Shown here one piece after another: positions 1-11,806 of a stretch of DNA of 64,000 nucleotides; the first letter of the stretch is position 1; every line of letters starts with the position of its first letter. Under the pieces are notes generated by a model. It saw only the letters and a program-made list of their open reading frames with translations. It searched no databases and had not been told where the DNA came from. Source of the DNA: Owenia fusiformis (Eukaryota; Annelida; Polychaeta; Sabellida; Oweniidae); assembly GCA_903813345.2 (NCBI GenBank), contig CAIIXF020000010.1, positions 26,684,425 through 26,748,424 of the forward strand, read 5' to 3'. A program made the position numbers and the translations under genes.

Positions 1-260
1 TGGCAGGTTGGAAGTAATATCAATCAGTGGGGAACTTTGTATTGATCCACATCTACCTTCGGCATTGATGACATTTAAGTAAATTAGTATCAATGTGCAA
101 CAATGTATTGCCCCAGTCTTTTTTGGATAGTCAAGGCCTTGAAGGCAATGTCCTATTTGCATTGTGGCGTCATCTTCTCCCACAAATTATTGTATATTAG
201 ATTATGTTAACAAGAGAGTTGACAGATCGATATTGCATGGAAAACAGAATATCAACTTAC

Positions 261-2721
261 GGTAATAGAGTCACCAAGTGCAGCAATCACGTTAATATCC
301 TGAGGTCGCAGCTCATGAACTGCATTCAAAAGTATATAGTCCATGAAATACGGAGTGGTCCAAAACAATTAAATTAAATAATACATTTCTTCCTTTTTTT
401 AGAAACTAGAAAGGGCCAGATTATAAAATATTTAAAAATTGGAGTATTGTTACATACCACTAGAAGGCGTTCTGGGGGTACGGTCTACTTGACAATTGAA
501 TGTTGGTGCTTGAACCTAAATTAAGTTAAAATTAAAGATATTACAACAGGTTATACTAAAACCATGGACATCCACGTATCCGCAACCGCACCTCGTCTTA
601 CTTGAACTACTATGCATAAATCTGGTGAATGTATTGAAGATTTTAAAGACGTTGAGTCATCATTTTGACATCATCAGGTGCCAATGCAAATACAATTTGT
701 CAAAGGTATGCAATTTCTTGGATATCTGATGAATGAATTTGTGGAACAGTATCACTCTTAAAATACTTCAGTTGATTCCGCACTCCTTGAAAAGATTCCA
801 TGCTCCTTGTAATTAGACATGCCATATAACCAGAGTCAATGCTTGAGAATTTGGATGGATTCACTGAATCAGGGGTGTCCCCAAGATTTTCCAATGGGAG
901 GAGGTGGGGGGGGGGCGTCTACATCTAAAAAGCAGTCTCCCATCATCATAGTTTGTACTTGAAGCCTTTGCAGAGCACATACTTCTCTTCAGCAGCATGA
1001 AAAAATTCCCAGGGATTGGCTCTTAAAGGAGGATGCGGTCGCTTTCAACTATTTTCATGAAATTATTTCTATCGACCTTACCCTATGGTTTATATCTTAA
1101 AGCGGCAACAAGGACTGCAGAGAGCAGAGAGAGGACTGCTGGCTTATCATCTTCTTTGACATACCTATTTTCTTAAAATGTATGGATAAACTATCAATGT
1201 CAGCATTAAGAAGTGTAAATTCAGTTCAAAACTTCTATAAAGGGAGTCCCACTTATAGATTTTTACGATCCACCACCTTTCAAGAGAAATATCAGCTGAT
1301 GTAATGTTCATCCAGGGGGTTTCTTTGTACATAATGAAAATATATGTTAGTCTTGATGAAATGTCCAAACTTTAATATATTTTGACTCTGGTCGATGATC
1401 GTTGAATGGCCCCTCTGCACTAATTGTTGCACCTTTAATATTGAAGGGTTAGCTGTAATTCTAAATAAACCTGAAATATATTTGACACATCATGATTTGT
1501 AACTTAGACAATCAATAGACTAGGACATAAACTTTCTCTGTAATTATCAAAGCTTGGAAGAAATTATTCATGTAGAAATTAAATTAATTGCCTTTTAAAG
1601 GTACAAGTAGTTTCAAGTTTTTAATTAAGTACTGCTTACTACATGAAATATGCCGAATCCATCTTCAGAGGTGGGGGTCTCTACTTGTGGAAAGATAACT
1701 CATTTTTTTGAAGCAAAAAATCTCTGATTAAAAGAATATTGCACAAATAAATAATAACTCAATATTTCTGACACTTTATCTACTGTTGTATATAAATCCT
1801 GGGAAAATACCGTCTTTTGGCCCTCGTTTGCACACCTAATACTGTAGTTAAAATGTTGTCACTCATATTTCACCAGTTCAATTCAAGTTATAGTTGTTTA
1901 TGAGATTTCATTGATTTATTGTGACACTCGCCCAGTGGAGATGGTCAATATTCACCAATGGATAAAAATGATATCCCTCCAAAACCATAGGATAAAATAA
2001 AGTTAAGAGAATATAATGCTTTTGTTTTAACACTAGATATCTGTTGATTATTTTTCAGGAATATTCCTCCACTTCTGATTCCCCCTTTAAAGGGAAATGG
2101 TTAAATTGCTATTTTCATCAATGAGAGCAAATATCATCATTCTTACTTCTAATATTGCATGTTTACTTTGTTTGAGATGGATTGTTATAGGGACGGCAAA
2201 TGACTACTAAAGTAATTAGAATAGCAAGATTTGTGCTTCTCGCATAGCAATAAGTCAGTATACTATTTTCAAGGCTACACTGCTTCCAGTATAATTTCAT
2301 TTCAAAAGCTCCACCACTTTATTAAGATTAATATTGATGAACCATAACTCACATCTGGGGCATTGCTGTAGATTTTCTTCCATTCTTCTGCCTTTTCCTC
2401 AGCTGAAAGTTTCACTACTTTATCTGTAGCATCTGAAATAGAGTGAACATTAAGGAGTTGATTTGCCTCATTTACTGTCTGTATCTCAAATATAACGAAC
2501 ATCTTATTTTACAAAATCTAAATCATAATGAATAGAATATCAAATGGCTGGGATAATAATGTTTTTGTTTTTGGTATGATTTAAATAGAAAATTTCACAA
2601 AGGCATCTGGCGTAAGATTCCAGACATGTTTGGTTGATGACTTACCTTTCACCTTAACATGAAGTGACAAACAACAGACTGAAGCTAGGAGAGTTGACAA
2701 CCAAAGACAGGAGAGAAGCAT
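261..2721 (-). CDS. Phospholipase B1-like lipase, first four coding exons (partial, runs off left edge)
   Basis: I assembled this gene from splice signals on the minus strand. Coding exons are 2721-2646, 2432-2353, 515-458 and 319-261. Every exon has AG/GT borders (donors GTAAG, GTGAGT, GTATGT, GTAAGT) and the phases agree throughout (1, 0, 1, 0), giving 91 residues. Exon 1 encodes a signal peptide (MLLSCLWLSTLLASVCC) from an ATG at 2721. Exon 2 is charged, exon 3 has the FNC...TPRTPSS stretch, and exon 4 reads VHELRPQDINVIAALGDSIT, ending in the GDS(L/I) block I that carries the catalytic serine of GDSL/SGNH lipases. The order F-x-C, proline-rich spacer, LRPxDI, AALGDS is typical of animal phospholipase B1, a secreted or membrane-anchored enzyme that hydrolyses both acyl chains of phospholipids and also retinyl esters. 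The remaining blocks with catalytic Asp and His must lie left of position 1. Whether the full protein has one or several lipase repeats cannot be seen. Confidence 0.8.
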
Positions 2722-3920
2722 TATAGCGGTTCAGACACACACCCAAGGCAAACCTCTAGATTGAACTTTCTACACCTATTCTTATCTCAATACTTTTATC
2801 AAAATCAATCAATTATTTGATAAAAACTCAAACACATGTTTCTGACACCAGCTCAGATTGGCACAAAAAGTAGTTGTTTTTTTTCATCAAGAGATTTTAT
2901 TGCCATTAATCTAAAAAGTAGTGGGTGTGTCTAAGTCGCAAGTGTTCAGTTGTGGAAGCTGTAAGTGAGGGTCATTCCTTATTTATTTGTTATTATTTCA
3001 TTTCAAGGGATATGAGGGAAAATAAAAGTCTCTTAATAGGCCCAATAGCATTTTTCTTATCTTTGTGCAAAAGAACTTAAACTAAACACAGGTGAGCCAA
3101 AATAAATGATCACATAAGAAAAGCTCAATTCTCACACAAGAAGAGCAATTTCCATTAAATTATACACAGCGAACCATGCAGTGCTCCATGATCGCCCTGT
3201 AGGCTACCACCTCATTGCCAACAAGCTTTTGTTAATGTAAACAGAGTGTATCTATACTAAATTGCATGGTTTTCATTCAAAAGTTGTTTTTGATCTTATG
3301 AAAGTTATTTGCCTGTTGTATTTCAAGTATACAGATTTCACACCATTTTACAATAAATGTTAATATTTTAATATCACCAAATTTTTGAATATTCATGGTA
3401 GAAATGGTAAATAACATTACAATTACATGTATGACTTTAATTAATCAATAATTTATGCATATATGTTACACCATTCACGTGGCACATTGTACATTCAGAA
3501 AATGGCCGATGACACTCCAATTAGAGTGTACCTGACATTGATTTAACAAAGATTCTGCATTGCCTTAATGAATCAATCTGTTTTGTTGTAAATTGAATTA
3601 TCGTTCATCTGATATATTAGTGAGGTTAAGCTACACGTTTTTAAGAGAACTTACATATACATATCCATGTAGAATTATGGTCGACGAGGGATTAGTTCTC
3701 ACTTTTAAAGTGTTAACTTGCCTGATTAACTATTAAGGTGCTCGGAAATGAGTTGTAATTAGGTCCCTGGAAAAACAATTTAGAGGGAAACAATATCCCT
3801 GGAGGTCATATGATACTATGTACACTTTCACATACCTACTATGGCACCTCTACTATCAAGTCTATTACAAAACTTTGAAAAAATTGGACTTTTAATGTTG
3901 TAATTTTATTGGCAAACATT
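2722..3920. other. Region upstream of the lipase gene, no gene seen
   Basis: This AT-rich stretch lies directly upstream of the lipase start codon, so its left end should hold the 5' UTR and promoter of that minus-strand gene. I saw no clear TATA box at a convincing distance, no further coding exon and no recognisable repeat. Confidence 0.4.
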
Positions 3921-3924
3921 TATA

Positions 3925-6056
3925 GTCATGATGACACAACTGCTAGCCATATCAATATATTCAACATACATGACATAAGTATGTATTCATGATGACGCAA
4001 CTACTAGACAAACCAATATATTCAACATAAGTATGTACATGTATTCATGATGATGCTACTGCTAGACATATCAATATATTCAACATAAGTATGTATTCAT
4101 GATGACGCAACTGCAAGCCATACCAATATATTCAACATAAGTATGTATTCATGATGACGCAACTGCTAGCCATACCAATATATTCAACATAAGTATGTAT
4201 TCATGATGACACAACTGCTAGACATACCAATATATTCAACATAGGTATGTATTCATGATAATGCAACTGCTAGCCATACCAATATATTCAACATAAGTAT
4301 GTATTCATGATGACGCAACTGCTAGACATACCAATATATTCAACATAGGTATGTATTCATGATGAGGCAACTGCTAGCCATACCAATATATTCAACAAAG
4401 ATGTATTCATGATGACGCAACTGCTAGCCACACCAATATATTCAACATAGATGTATTCATGATGACGCAACTGCTAGCCACACCAATATATTCAACATAA
4501 GTATGTATTCATGATGACGCAACTGCTAGCCATACCAATATATTCAACATAAGTATGTATTCATGATGACGCAACTGCTAGACATACCAATATATTCAAC
4601 ATAGGTATGTATTCATGATGAGGCAACTGCTAGCCACACCAATATATTCAACATAAGTATGTATTCATGATGACGCAACTGCTAGCCATACCAATATATT
4701 CAACATAAGTATGTATTCATGATGACGCAACTGCTAGAAATACCAATATATTCAACATAAGTATGTATTCATGATGACTCAAATGCTAGCCATACCAATA
4801 TAATCTACATAGGTATGTATTCATGATGACGCAACTGCTAGCCATACCAATATATTCAACATACATGACATAAGTATGTATTCATGATGACACAACTACT
4901 AGACAAACCAATATATTCAACATAAGCATGTATTCATGATAATGCAACTGCTAGACATACCAATATATTCAACATAGGTATGTATTCATGATAATGCAAC
5001 TACTAGCCATACCAATATATTCAACATAAGTATGTATTCATGATGACGCAACTGCTAGACATACCAATATATTCAACATAGGTATGTATTCATGATGAGG
5101 CAACTGCTAGCCATACCAATATATTCAAAAAGATGTATTCATGATGACGCAACTGCTAGCCACACTAATATATTCAACATAGATGTATTCATGATGACGC
5201 AACTGCTAGCCACACCAATATATTCAACATAAGTATGTATTCATGATGACGCAACTGCTAGCCATACCAATATATTCAACATAAGTATGTATTCATGATG
5301 ACGCAACTGCTAGACATACCAATATATTCAAGATAGGTATGTATTCATGATGAGGCAACTGCTAGCCATACCAATATATTCAACAAAGATGTATTCATGA
5401 TGACGCAACTGCTAGCCACACCAATATATTCAACATAAGTATGTATTCATGATGACGCAACTGCTAGCCATACCAATATATTCAACATAAGTATGTATTC
5501 ATGATGACGCAACTGCTAGACATACCAATATATTCAACATAGGTATGTATTCATGATGAGGCAACTGCTAGCCATACCAATATATTCAACAAAGATGTAT
5601 TCATAATGACGCAACTGCTAGCCACACCAATATATTCAACATAAGTATGTATTCATGATGACGCAACTGCTAGCCACACTAATATATTCAACATAGATGT
5701 ATTCATGATGACGCAACTGCTAGCCACACCAATATATTCAACATAAGTATGTATTCATGATGACGCAACTGCTAGACATACCAATATATTCAACATAGGT
5801 ATGTATTCAAGATGATGCAACTGCTAGCCACACCAATATATTCAACAAAGATGTATTCATGATGACGCAACTGCTAGCCACACCAATATATTCAACATAG
5901 ATGTATTCATGATGACGCAACTGCTAGCCACACCAATATATTCAACATAAGTATGTATTCATGATGACGCAACTGCTAGACATACCAATATATTCAACAT
6001 AGGTATGTATTCATGATAATGCAACTGCTAGCCATTCCAATATATTCAACATAGGT
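3925..6056. repeat. 52-bp minisatellite, left block (about 41 monomers)
   Basis: Tandem copies of a unit of about 52 bp built around GCAACTGCTAGCCATACC, AATATATTCAACATAAG and TATGTATTCATGATGAC. Monomer types differ by fixed marks: gCCAta, gCCAca or gACAta after CTA; ends TAAGTATG, TAGGTATG, TAGATG or AAAGATG; and GACG versus GAGG. These types recur in the same order, so the array has higher-order units of four to five monomers (GAGG marks at about 4371, 4617, 5094, 5348 and 5555). No reading frame is maintained. The array is broken by a mariner at 6057-7360 and resumes after it. Confidence 0.95.
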
Positions 6057-7360
6057 GAGGGAAGATCCAAAAGTTTCCGGCCTAACATAGTTCCCGATGT
6101 CTGAGAGCAACCATTCTTCACAGTTCAAATGTTGCTTATGTATGAACATTACTTATGCATATGATTAACCTCTAGGGGTCACAGCCTCATTTTGAGAATA
6201 TTCATAATGAGGTCAGGTCACAGTGGCTGCACATCAGTGATCACAATGGAGAAAACTGAATATAGAGCTGTGATAAAGTTTCTATATCAAGAAGAAAATG
6301 GAGGGCAGGAAATCTACGATAGACTTAAGGATGTGTATGGGGAAGGTGCTCCCTCCTATTCTACTGTAAAATTTTGGGTGGCTGAATTTAAACGTGGACA
6401 GGAATCAATTGATGATGCACCACGTTCTGGAAGACCTAAAGATGTCACTTCAGATAGAAATGTTGATCTTGTACATCGAACAATATTGGAAGATAGGCTG
6501 AAATCTATACGTGAACTTGTAGAAGAAACTGGATTATCATATGGTACCGTTTGTAGAATAATTCATGAAGATTTACACATGCAAAAGTGAAGCTCAAGAT
6601 GGGTGCTCCGTATGCTCACAGAGGACATGAAAACAAAACGAGTTGCTGTTGCAAGAGAGCTTTTGAACATGTATAACACTGATCCACAAGGTTTTATGGA
6701 GAGAATAGTCACTTGTGATGAAACATGAGTGCGTCATTTTGAGCCTTCAACCAAACATGAGTCAATGCAATGGAAACATATGGGGTCCCCACCTCCAAAG
6801 AAGTTTCGCACCACCCCATCCAACAAAAAGATGATGGCCACCATTTTCTGGGACTGTGAAGGTCCTATCTTAGTAGACTACCTTCCAAGAGGTACTACAA
6901 TGAATGGAGAATATTATGCTGCTTTGTTGCATACTTTAAAAGCTAAACTGGATGAAACCAAGCCACACAAAGTCCGTCTTGGAGTTTTGCATCAACAGGA
7001 CAATGCACCTGTTCACACAAGCCAAGTTGCTCGTGATGCAGCGGAACAATGCCATCTGGAATTATTACCGCACGCACCCTATTCTCCAGATCAAGCACCC
7101 AGTGACTATTACCTATTTGGGAAACTCAAAAAATCTCTACGAGGGCAACGCTTTGATGATGATGATGAGGTCAAGATAGCTGTTAACCAGTGGTTGGAGG
7201 GTCATGCTCCTGATTTCTTCAGAAATGGACTTGAGATGCTGCCAAGAAGATGGGCCAAGTGCATCGAAGTACAGGGAGACTACATTGAAAAATGACACTA
7301 TCATTTTGAAAATCCATCAACTAGAACTATGTTAGGCCGGAAACTTTTGGATCTTCCCTC
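6057..7360 (+). mobile_element. Mariner-family DNA transposon
   Basis: The element is 1304 bp with 37-bp perfect terminal inverted repeats (6057-6093 and 7324-7360) beginning GAGGGAAGATCCAAAAG. It holds one transposase frame with DD34D spacing, which defines mariner. It sits inside the 52-bp minisatellite: joining the flanks at a shared GT restores a normal monomer. Mariners duplicate TA. If the true end is CGAGGG, the right junction is a normal TA and the left end has lost two bases, otherwise the duplication is GT. The perfect inverted repeats suggest fairly recent insertion, after the array had formed. Confidence 0.95.
6246..7295 (+). pseudogene. Mariner transposase, one frame with two in-frame TGA stops
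   Basis: The frame runs from the ATG at 6246 to the stop at 7293-7295, 349 codon positions, the usual mariner length. The N-terminal half (6246-6587) has the paired helix-turn-helix DNA-binding region (EENGGQEIYDRLKDVYGEG, SIRELVEETGLSYGTV). The catalytic part has VTCDET, QQDNAPVHTS and YSPDQAPSDYYLF, with 34 residues between the second and third catalytic Asp. TGA occurs at 6588-6590, where relatives have a sense codon before SSRW, and at 6726-6728, in place of the Trp of the DETW motif. No frameshift was found. The start at 6246 is preferred because relatives begin close to the first helix. The copy is probably inactive. Confidence 0.92.
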
Positions 7361-7650
7361 GTATGTATTCATGATGACGCAACTACTAGCCACACCAATA
7401 TATTCAACATAAGTATGTATTCATGATGACGCAACTGCTAGACATACCAATATATTCAACATAAGTATGTATTCATGATGGCGCAACTGCTAGACATACC
7501 AATATATTCAACATAGGTTTGTATTCATGATAACGCATCTGCTAGCCATACCAATATATTCAACATAAGTATGTATTCATGATGACGCAACTGCTAGCCA
7601 TACATAGATATATTCAAAATAACAGAACTGCTAGCCACACCAATTTATTA
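7361..7650. repeat. 52-bp minisatellite, right block
   Basis: Continuation of the array beyond the mariner, about five monomers. The last monomers (7590-7650) are diverged and end at CAATTTATTATC, which marks the array border. Confidence 0.9.
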
Positions 7651-7707
7651 TCAATGAGAGTCACAAAACTATAAACCACAATGCAAGGATTCATTTATAA
7701 TGAAACA

Positions 7708-7827
7708 AGGCATTAACATGCAAAATGCCACAACCATTTCTTAATAAAGCCAACTGTAGATCGCCAATCACTGTCACAAAAAATGAAGACAATAACAATA
7801 TGTCACCACTTTTTGGTGGTGACATAA
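7708..7827. repeat. Dispersed short repeat with terminal hairpin, copy 1
   Basis: Begins AGGCATTAACATGCAAAATG and ends in ACAATATGTCACCACT...GGTGGTGACATAA, whose last part can fold as a hairpin (GTCACCAC with GTGGTGAC). Related copies lie at 9183-9330 and 40219-40308, and a fragment near 38655-38740. There is no coding potential. It is probably a small non-autonomous element of unknown class. Confidence 0.7.
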
Positions 7828-7829
7828 CA

Positions 7830-8736
7830 ATGGCGTAGCAATACATCTCACATTGCACTGACATGAAAAAAGTATTGAAGGGTGAGAAAATGTTAACCCT
7901 CAAATTTTACTTGAGATGAGAAAATAAATTGCAAATAAAAGAGAGAATGGAACATGAAAACAAGCATTGAAACAACTTTTGAACAAACTTGCACAAAAGC
8001 CATAAATAATGGCATATAGGAACCCCAGTTCAGCAGATACACTGAGCTGGTGAAAGAACTAAATGCAGTTTAGTGTTAATTGAGTGGCATTAGCCAAATA
8101 CAGGGTGTCCTAACTTGATAACTATATTGTACAAATGGTAGGCCTCAATTTTGGGAGAAAACATATTGGCATTGCAAACTGCTCTTGTAAATTTCCCCTT
8201 ACTTTAACTGAATGACTAATATATTCTGTACATGTAAGTCTCTCTGTGTAACACATGGTATTAAGTCATTGTCGGGTATAGAATTGCAATGAGGGTAGGG
8301 GCATGAGGGTAAAGATGGTCTACTGTTCTCTTATAATGTCATTTATATTCACTCCAGGACCCTGTATCATTCTTTATTGCATTTAAAAGCATTCATGCAT
8401 TTCCTTCTGATAATGTACTTGGGCTCCATCCTCCTGTATTGTGTGTAGGGGTTAATACATGCACTTATGCTTTTTAATGAAGTATGAGTACAGGATTCTT
8501 TATTCTTTAATTGTGAGTTACCAAGTTTTTCTTTCATGTTGATTCAAAGGGTCATTGTGCAGTATGAAGATCCTCAAGACTATAGTGCAAACAAATTGAG
8601 CTCTCTTCCTCAAGGAGATTCATCTCTAGTTTTCTTGTGATTCGTATTATCTGATACTTATACTCTTTTAAAGAGTACTCTTTAAAGACTGGTATTTTAC
8701 TTAGATAACCTCACCTAATTCAGTTTGATCTACATG
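7830..8736. other. Intergenic stretch, no gene seen
   Basis: AT-rich sequence without a supported exon. A solo TACAGGGTGTCCTAA at about 8100 resembles the end of a Tc1/mariner-type element, but no partner end was found. The stretch near 8405-8475 (TACTTGGGCTCCATCCTCCT) has a relative near 43068-43125, so it is repeat-derived. Confidence 0.4.
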
Positions 8737-8853
8737 TATATTAGGCTTCTCCAGCAAAGGTTTTGGGTAGTCAGAGGGCCACTTGCTAGACGTTTTTTCT
8801 AGCAAGTGTCCCTTTGACTTCCCAAATTCTTTACTGGAGACTAGCCTAATATA
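8737..8853. repeat. 117-nt near-perfect inverted repeat (hairpin)
   Basis: Two arms of about 54 nt, TATATTAGGCT...CACTTGCTAGA and TCTAGCAAGTG...AGCCTAATATA, surround a loop of about eight bases (cgtttttt). The outer 11 and inner 11 base pairs are perfect and the middle has only a handful of mismatches and a two-base bulge. It could be a short fold-back MITE or the hairpin of a small-RNA precursor. No open frame. Confidence 0.85.
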
Positions 8854-10409
8854 CCATGGCTGTCAATTCCATTGTTCGATTGAGAGGGGTAGTTAATTGC
8901 AAGATGTCACATTATCAAGAGATTTTTGACTGACATCACTAAAGGAGGGCAATACATTTTGTTTTATATACCGTTGTTCATTTTTGAAAAAAGGTCTATT
9001 TTTGTAAATCATTCATGCTGAAAATCCATATGATACGAAACACAATATGAACAAAGTGTGATTGCATATATCATATTTGTAATAATATTATTTTAATGCA
9101 AATTAGGTCATATTTCAACTAGACACTGTATACATTATAGTGCTGTTTGTTGCATGCACCTGGTACTCACTTCATATTACATAGGCATTAACATGCAAAA
9201 TGTCACTACCTGCCATTTGTTACAGATGCATTACTCAAAATGCCAACAGTCAAACGCAAACCACTGAACACCATTCATAAAATAGTTGGAGGCTATAACA
9301 ATATGCCACCACTAGTAGTGGTGACATAATAAATAGTACCATTATACTAAGCTCACATGGAGTAAAGGTTTTCAGTGAAAGTGAAAACATTTATGACCAC
9401 GTTCACCATATTACACAATAACAACTATGATTGCACATTGAATTTTCTTAAAATTGAAAAATGGCTACCATGACAGTCTCAACTAATACAAACCAGTATT
9501 TACCTAAAAACCTAATCAGCTATAGAACCGAACCCAAAATACTTTTGATTTTTGAAAAGGAAAGCAGTAGCCATTTTGAAATTTAGAGAATATTGTAATG
9601 CTGGTATATATTGTATACCTTTTCATTTTTGTGAGAAACATAACGATAACAATTATATAAGGGATGGTAATGAAGTTTTCATAAAATGATTTATTAATCC
9701 AGGAAAAACTACAAAGAATAACAGGAATACTTTTAAAATGGTTACCATAGCAACCAAATGTAAAGGAATCCAGGATAAATTAAAGATGGCAAGACCTCCA
9801 TTGATCATATATGAATACATAAGAAGCTTTAAAATAAGCTATTGAATACATTTAAATGTTTACTTAAATGTTCATTTTATTGGAGGTCACTCTCACGAGT
9901 ATTTATCATTAGTCACTTGACTTTAGCTCACTATATCAGCTATTTCTAATTAATATTAATACATTTTTCATGGATTAATAAATTCTAGGGATATATATGA
10001 GAACTCTTTGATCACCCCTTGTAAATCAACAACTATTCCATTCTATTAAATGAATATTCATCTTTCTCTCATTATAGTTCCTTGGCTAAAAAAATAGATT
10101 GAGGGTAGATGATTGTGAAATTTCTAGTGATCCGCTTTGCCCATCATGCTGATATCTTTTACTTATTGAAACACAGAATCCATATTATACTAATGATCTG
10201 TTAGATATAACACTCTGACATTTTAGTAATAATTAATCATTTCCCGGATAAGAACAATTTAATATCATAACAAAATTGAAATGTATTGGAATACAGACTT
10301 ACTTTTTATATTTTATTAAATCACTTTCTTTTTTGCATTGTATTGACTGGACTGGAAATATCACAGGTATTCACCTCAATAGAATGAAATGTTTGTATAG
10401 TATTAATCT
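8854..10409. other. Intergenic stretch with one dispersed repeat
   Basis: Holds the second copy of the hairpin-ended dispersed repeat at 9183-9330 (AGGCATTAACATGCAAAATG start, CACTAGTAGTGGTGACATAA end). The rest is AT-rich with no supported exon. Confidence 0.5.
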
Positions 10410-10765
10410 GTATTACATACCTAACGAAGCATTTGTATGGAAGTCAATAGGAAAGTTTGATGACTATACCCAGTGATATTGCCAGATTACCCCGATATAG
10501 CCTGCGTACCTCGTTTTGATATTCGATTTCTTTTATAACCATGACAAAATCAGAACGTCATGTCTGATTTCAATCAGATTCTACTCGCACACAGATGTGT
10601 GACATCACTGATACAAAGTAGCCATTGGAATAAAGGTATGTAATACATCAGTTATGTCACTTACTATGACATGAAATATGCCTTCGTTCTTGCCCAAATA
10701 TAGACCCTCCCAAAGCCGGCCTTTATTGGGAGAACTCGTGCATATTTCACGTCATTGAGACATTC
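10410..10765 (-). mobile_element. MITE with GTATTACATAC ends plus attached palindrome, copy 1
   Basis: The inverted ends GTATTACATAC (10410-10420) and GTATGTAATAC (10636-10646) bound 237 bp. On the right it is joined to an imperfect palindrome of about 115 bp (ATGACATGAAATATGC pairing with GCATATTTCACGTCAT). The reverse complement aligns with 33975-34298, where the same MITE and palindrome occur in the same relation, so they are parts of one element family. Shared internal blocks include TCTGTGTGCGAGT and ATACAAATGCTTCG. No coding capacity. Confidence 0.75.
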
Positions 10766-10946
10766 CTCTAAAAATAGAATGGAAAAGTTGTATATAATTT
10801 ATGCACAAATGTATTGAATTACACATATATTAATAAATGTATATTATATATCATTTAATTGTTTATACAAATGTAGTACAATTAATTTATTGATCTCATA
10901 ACACTGAAAGTATTCCTATATTATTGCACTTTGTTTTAGTTTAATA

Positions 10947-11804
10947 CAGGGTGGTCAAATAAAACGGCAACCCTAGTTTTTCCTAATATCTTTGTCATTC
11001 TAAGAAATAACTCCCTGATACTTTACACATTTGTACATCATTCAATTTCCTACCAACCTATCATATTTCATGACCATCGGACTGATAGTCACAATATTAC
11101 TGCATTTTAAGCACTTGATATAGTAGTGGAAAGGCACCTTCACAAGACAGATGCACAGTTTAGTGTGTTCTCAGAAGATAGGGTCCTTTACCTCTGATGA
11201 TACCAACGTACAGTATATGCAATAACTGTCAACATCAAACTCTATTTTGTGATTCCCATGGAGTTCCTGGGGACTTTAGGTGAACCCAGGGGGGTTGATA
11301 GGTAGCAACAGTGGTTCCAACAAGACAGAACCATACTCCATACACCCAATGATGCACAATAATGGCTTTGGGACCACTTCAATGACAACATTATCAGCAG
11401 TACAACAGACAATGAATGGGCACCCCATAGCCCAGATATGGCCCCATTTAATCTTTACCAGTGGGGATACCCCAAAGATAGAGTGTAGGATAATAACACC
11501 AGAACGACATTTGACCTCAAAATAAAGATCACATGTGTCATTCAGGCCATACTTGCTGAGGAATATAGTTATGTCATTGACAGGTTTGGAAAATGTGTGC
11601 AGGTTTGTCTACAGCACGATATTGGAAAAAATTGGGGCACCTTGTTTTATTGCGACATTGCGACTATCGGTCCAATGTTCATGAAATAAAACAGTCTAGT
11701 ATGAAATCGAATGATGTACATGTGTGTTAAATATCAGGGCAAAATACTCAAAAATGACAAAGATATGAGGAAAAATTAGGGTTGCCGTTTTTTGACCACC
11801 CTGT
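10947..11804 (+). mobile_element. Tc1/mariner-superfamily element, internally degraded (858 bp)
   Basis: Inverted repeats of about 53 bp beginning CAGGGTGGTCAAA, with only a few differences, flanked by TA on both sides (10945-10946 and 11805-11806), the target duplication of this superfamily. The length is well below an autonomous copy. Confidence 0.9.
11300..11640 (+). pseudogene. Remnant of DDE transposase inside the 858-bp element
   Basis: Conceptual translation shows WFQQD, then APHSPDMAPFNLYQWGYPKD, matching the second and third catalytic blocks of IS630/Tc1/mariner transposases that read WPPRSPDLxPxDFFLWGYLKD. Upstream a piece resembling the conserved sequence before WFQQDGA is seen, and downstream traces of the C-terminal helix. 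The helix-turn-helix half is absent and the frame shifts and stops several times. An 81-codon frame at 11280-11525 in another phase is only a shadow. Confidence 0.75.
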
Positions 11805-11806
11805 AC

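Noticed and set aside
6588-6728. Two TGA codons in the mariner read as possible recoding
   Set aside because: No selenocysteine or read-through element is known for mariners. Decay explains them better.
3925-7650. Regularly spaced repeats resembling a CRISPR array
   Set aside because: The whole 52-bp unit is repeated without unique spacers, monomers vary in length, and the setting is eukaryotic.
11280-11525. 81-codon open frame in the 858-bp element
   Set aside because: The transposase motifs are in a different phase, so this is a shadow frame.
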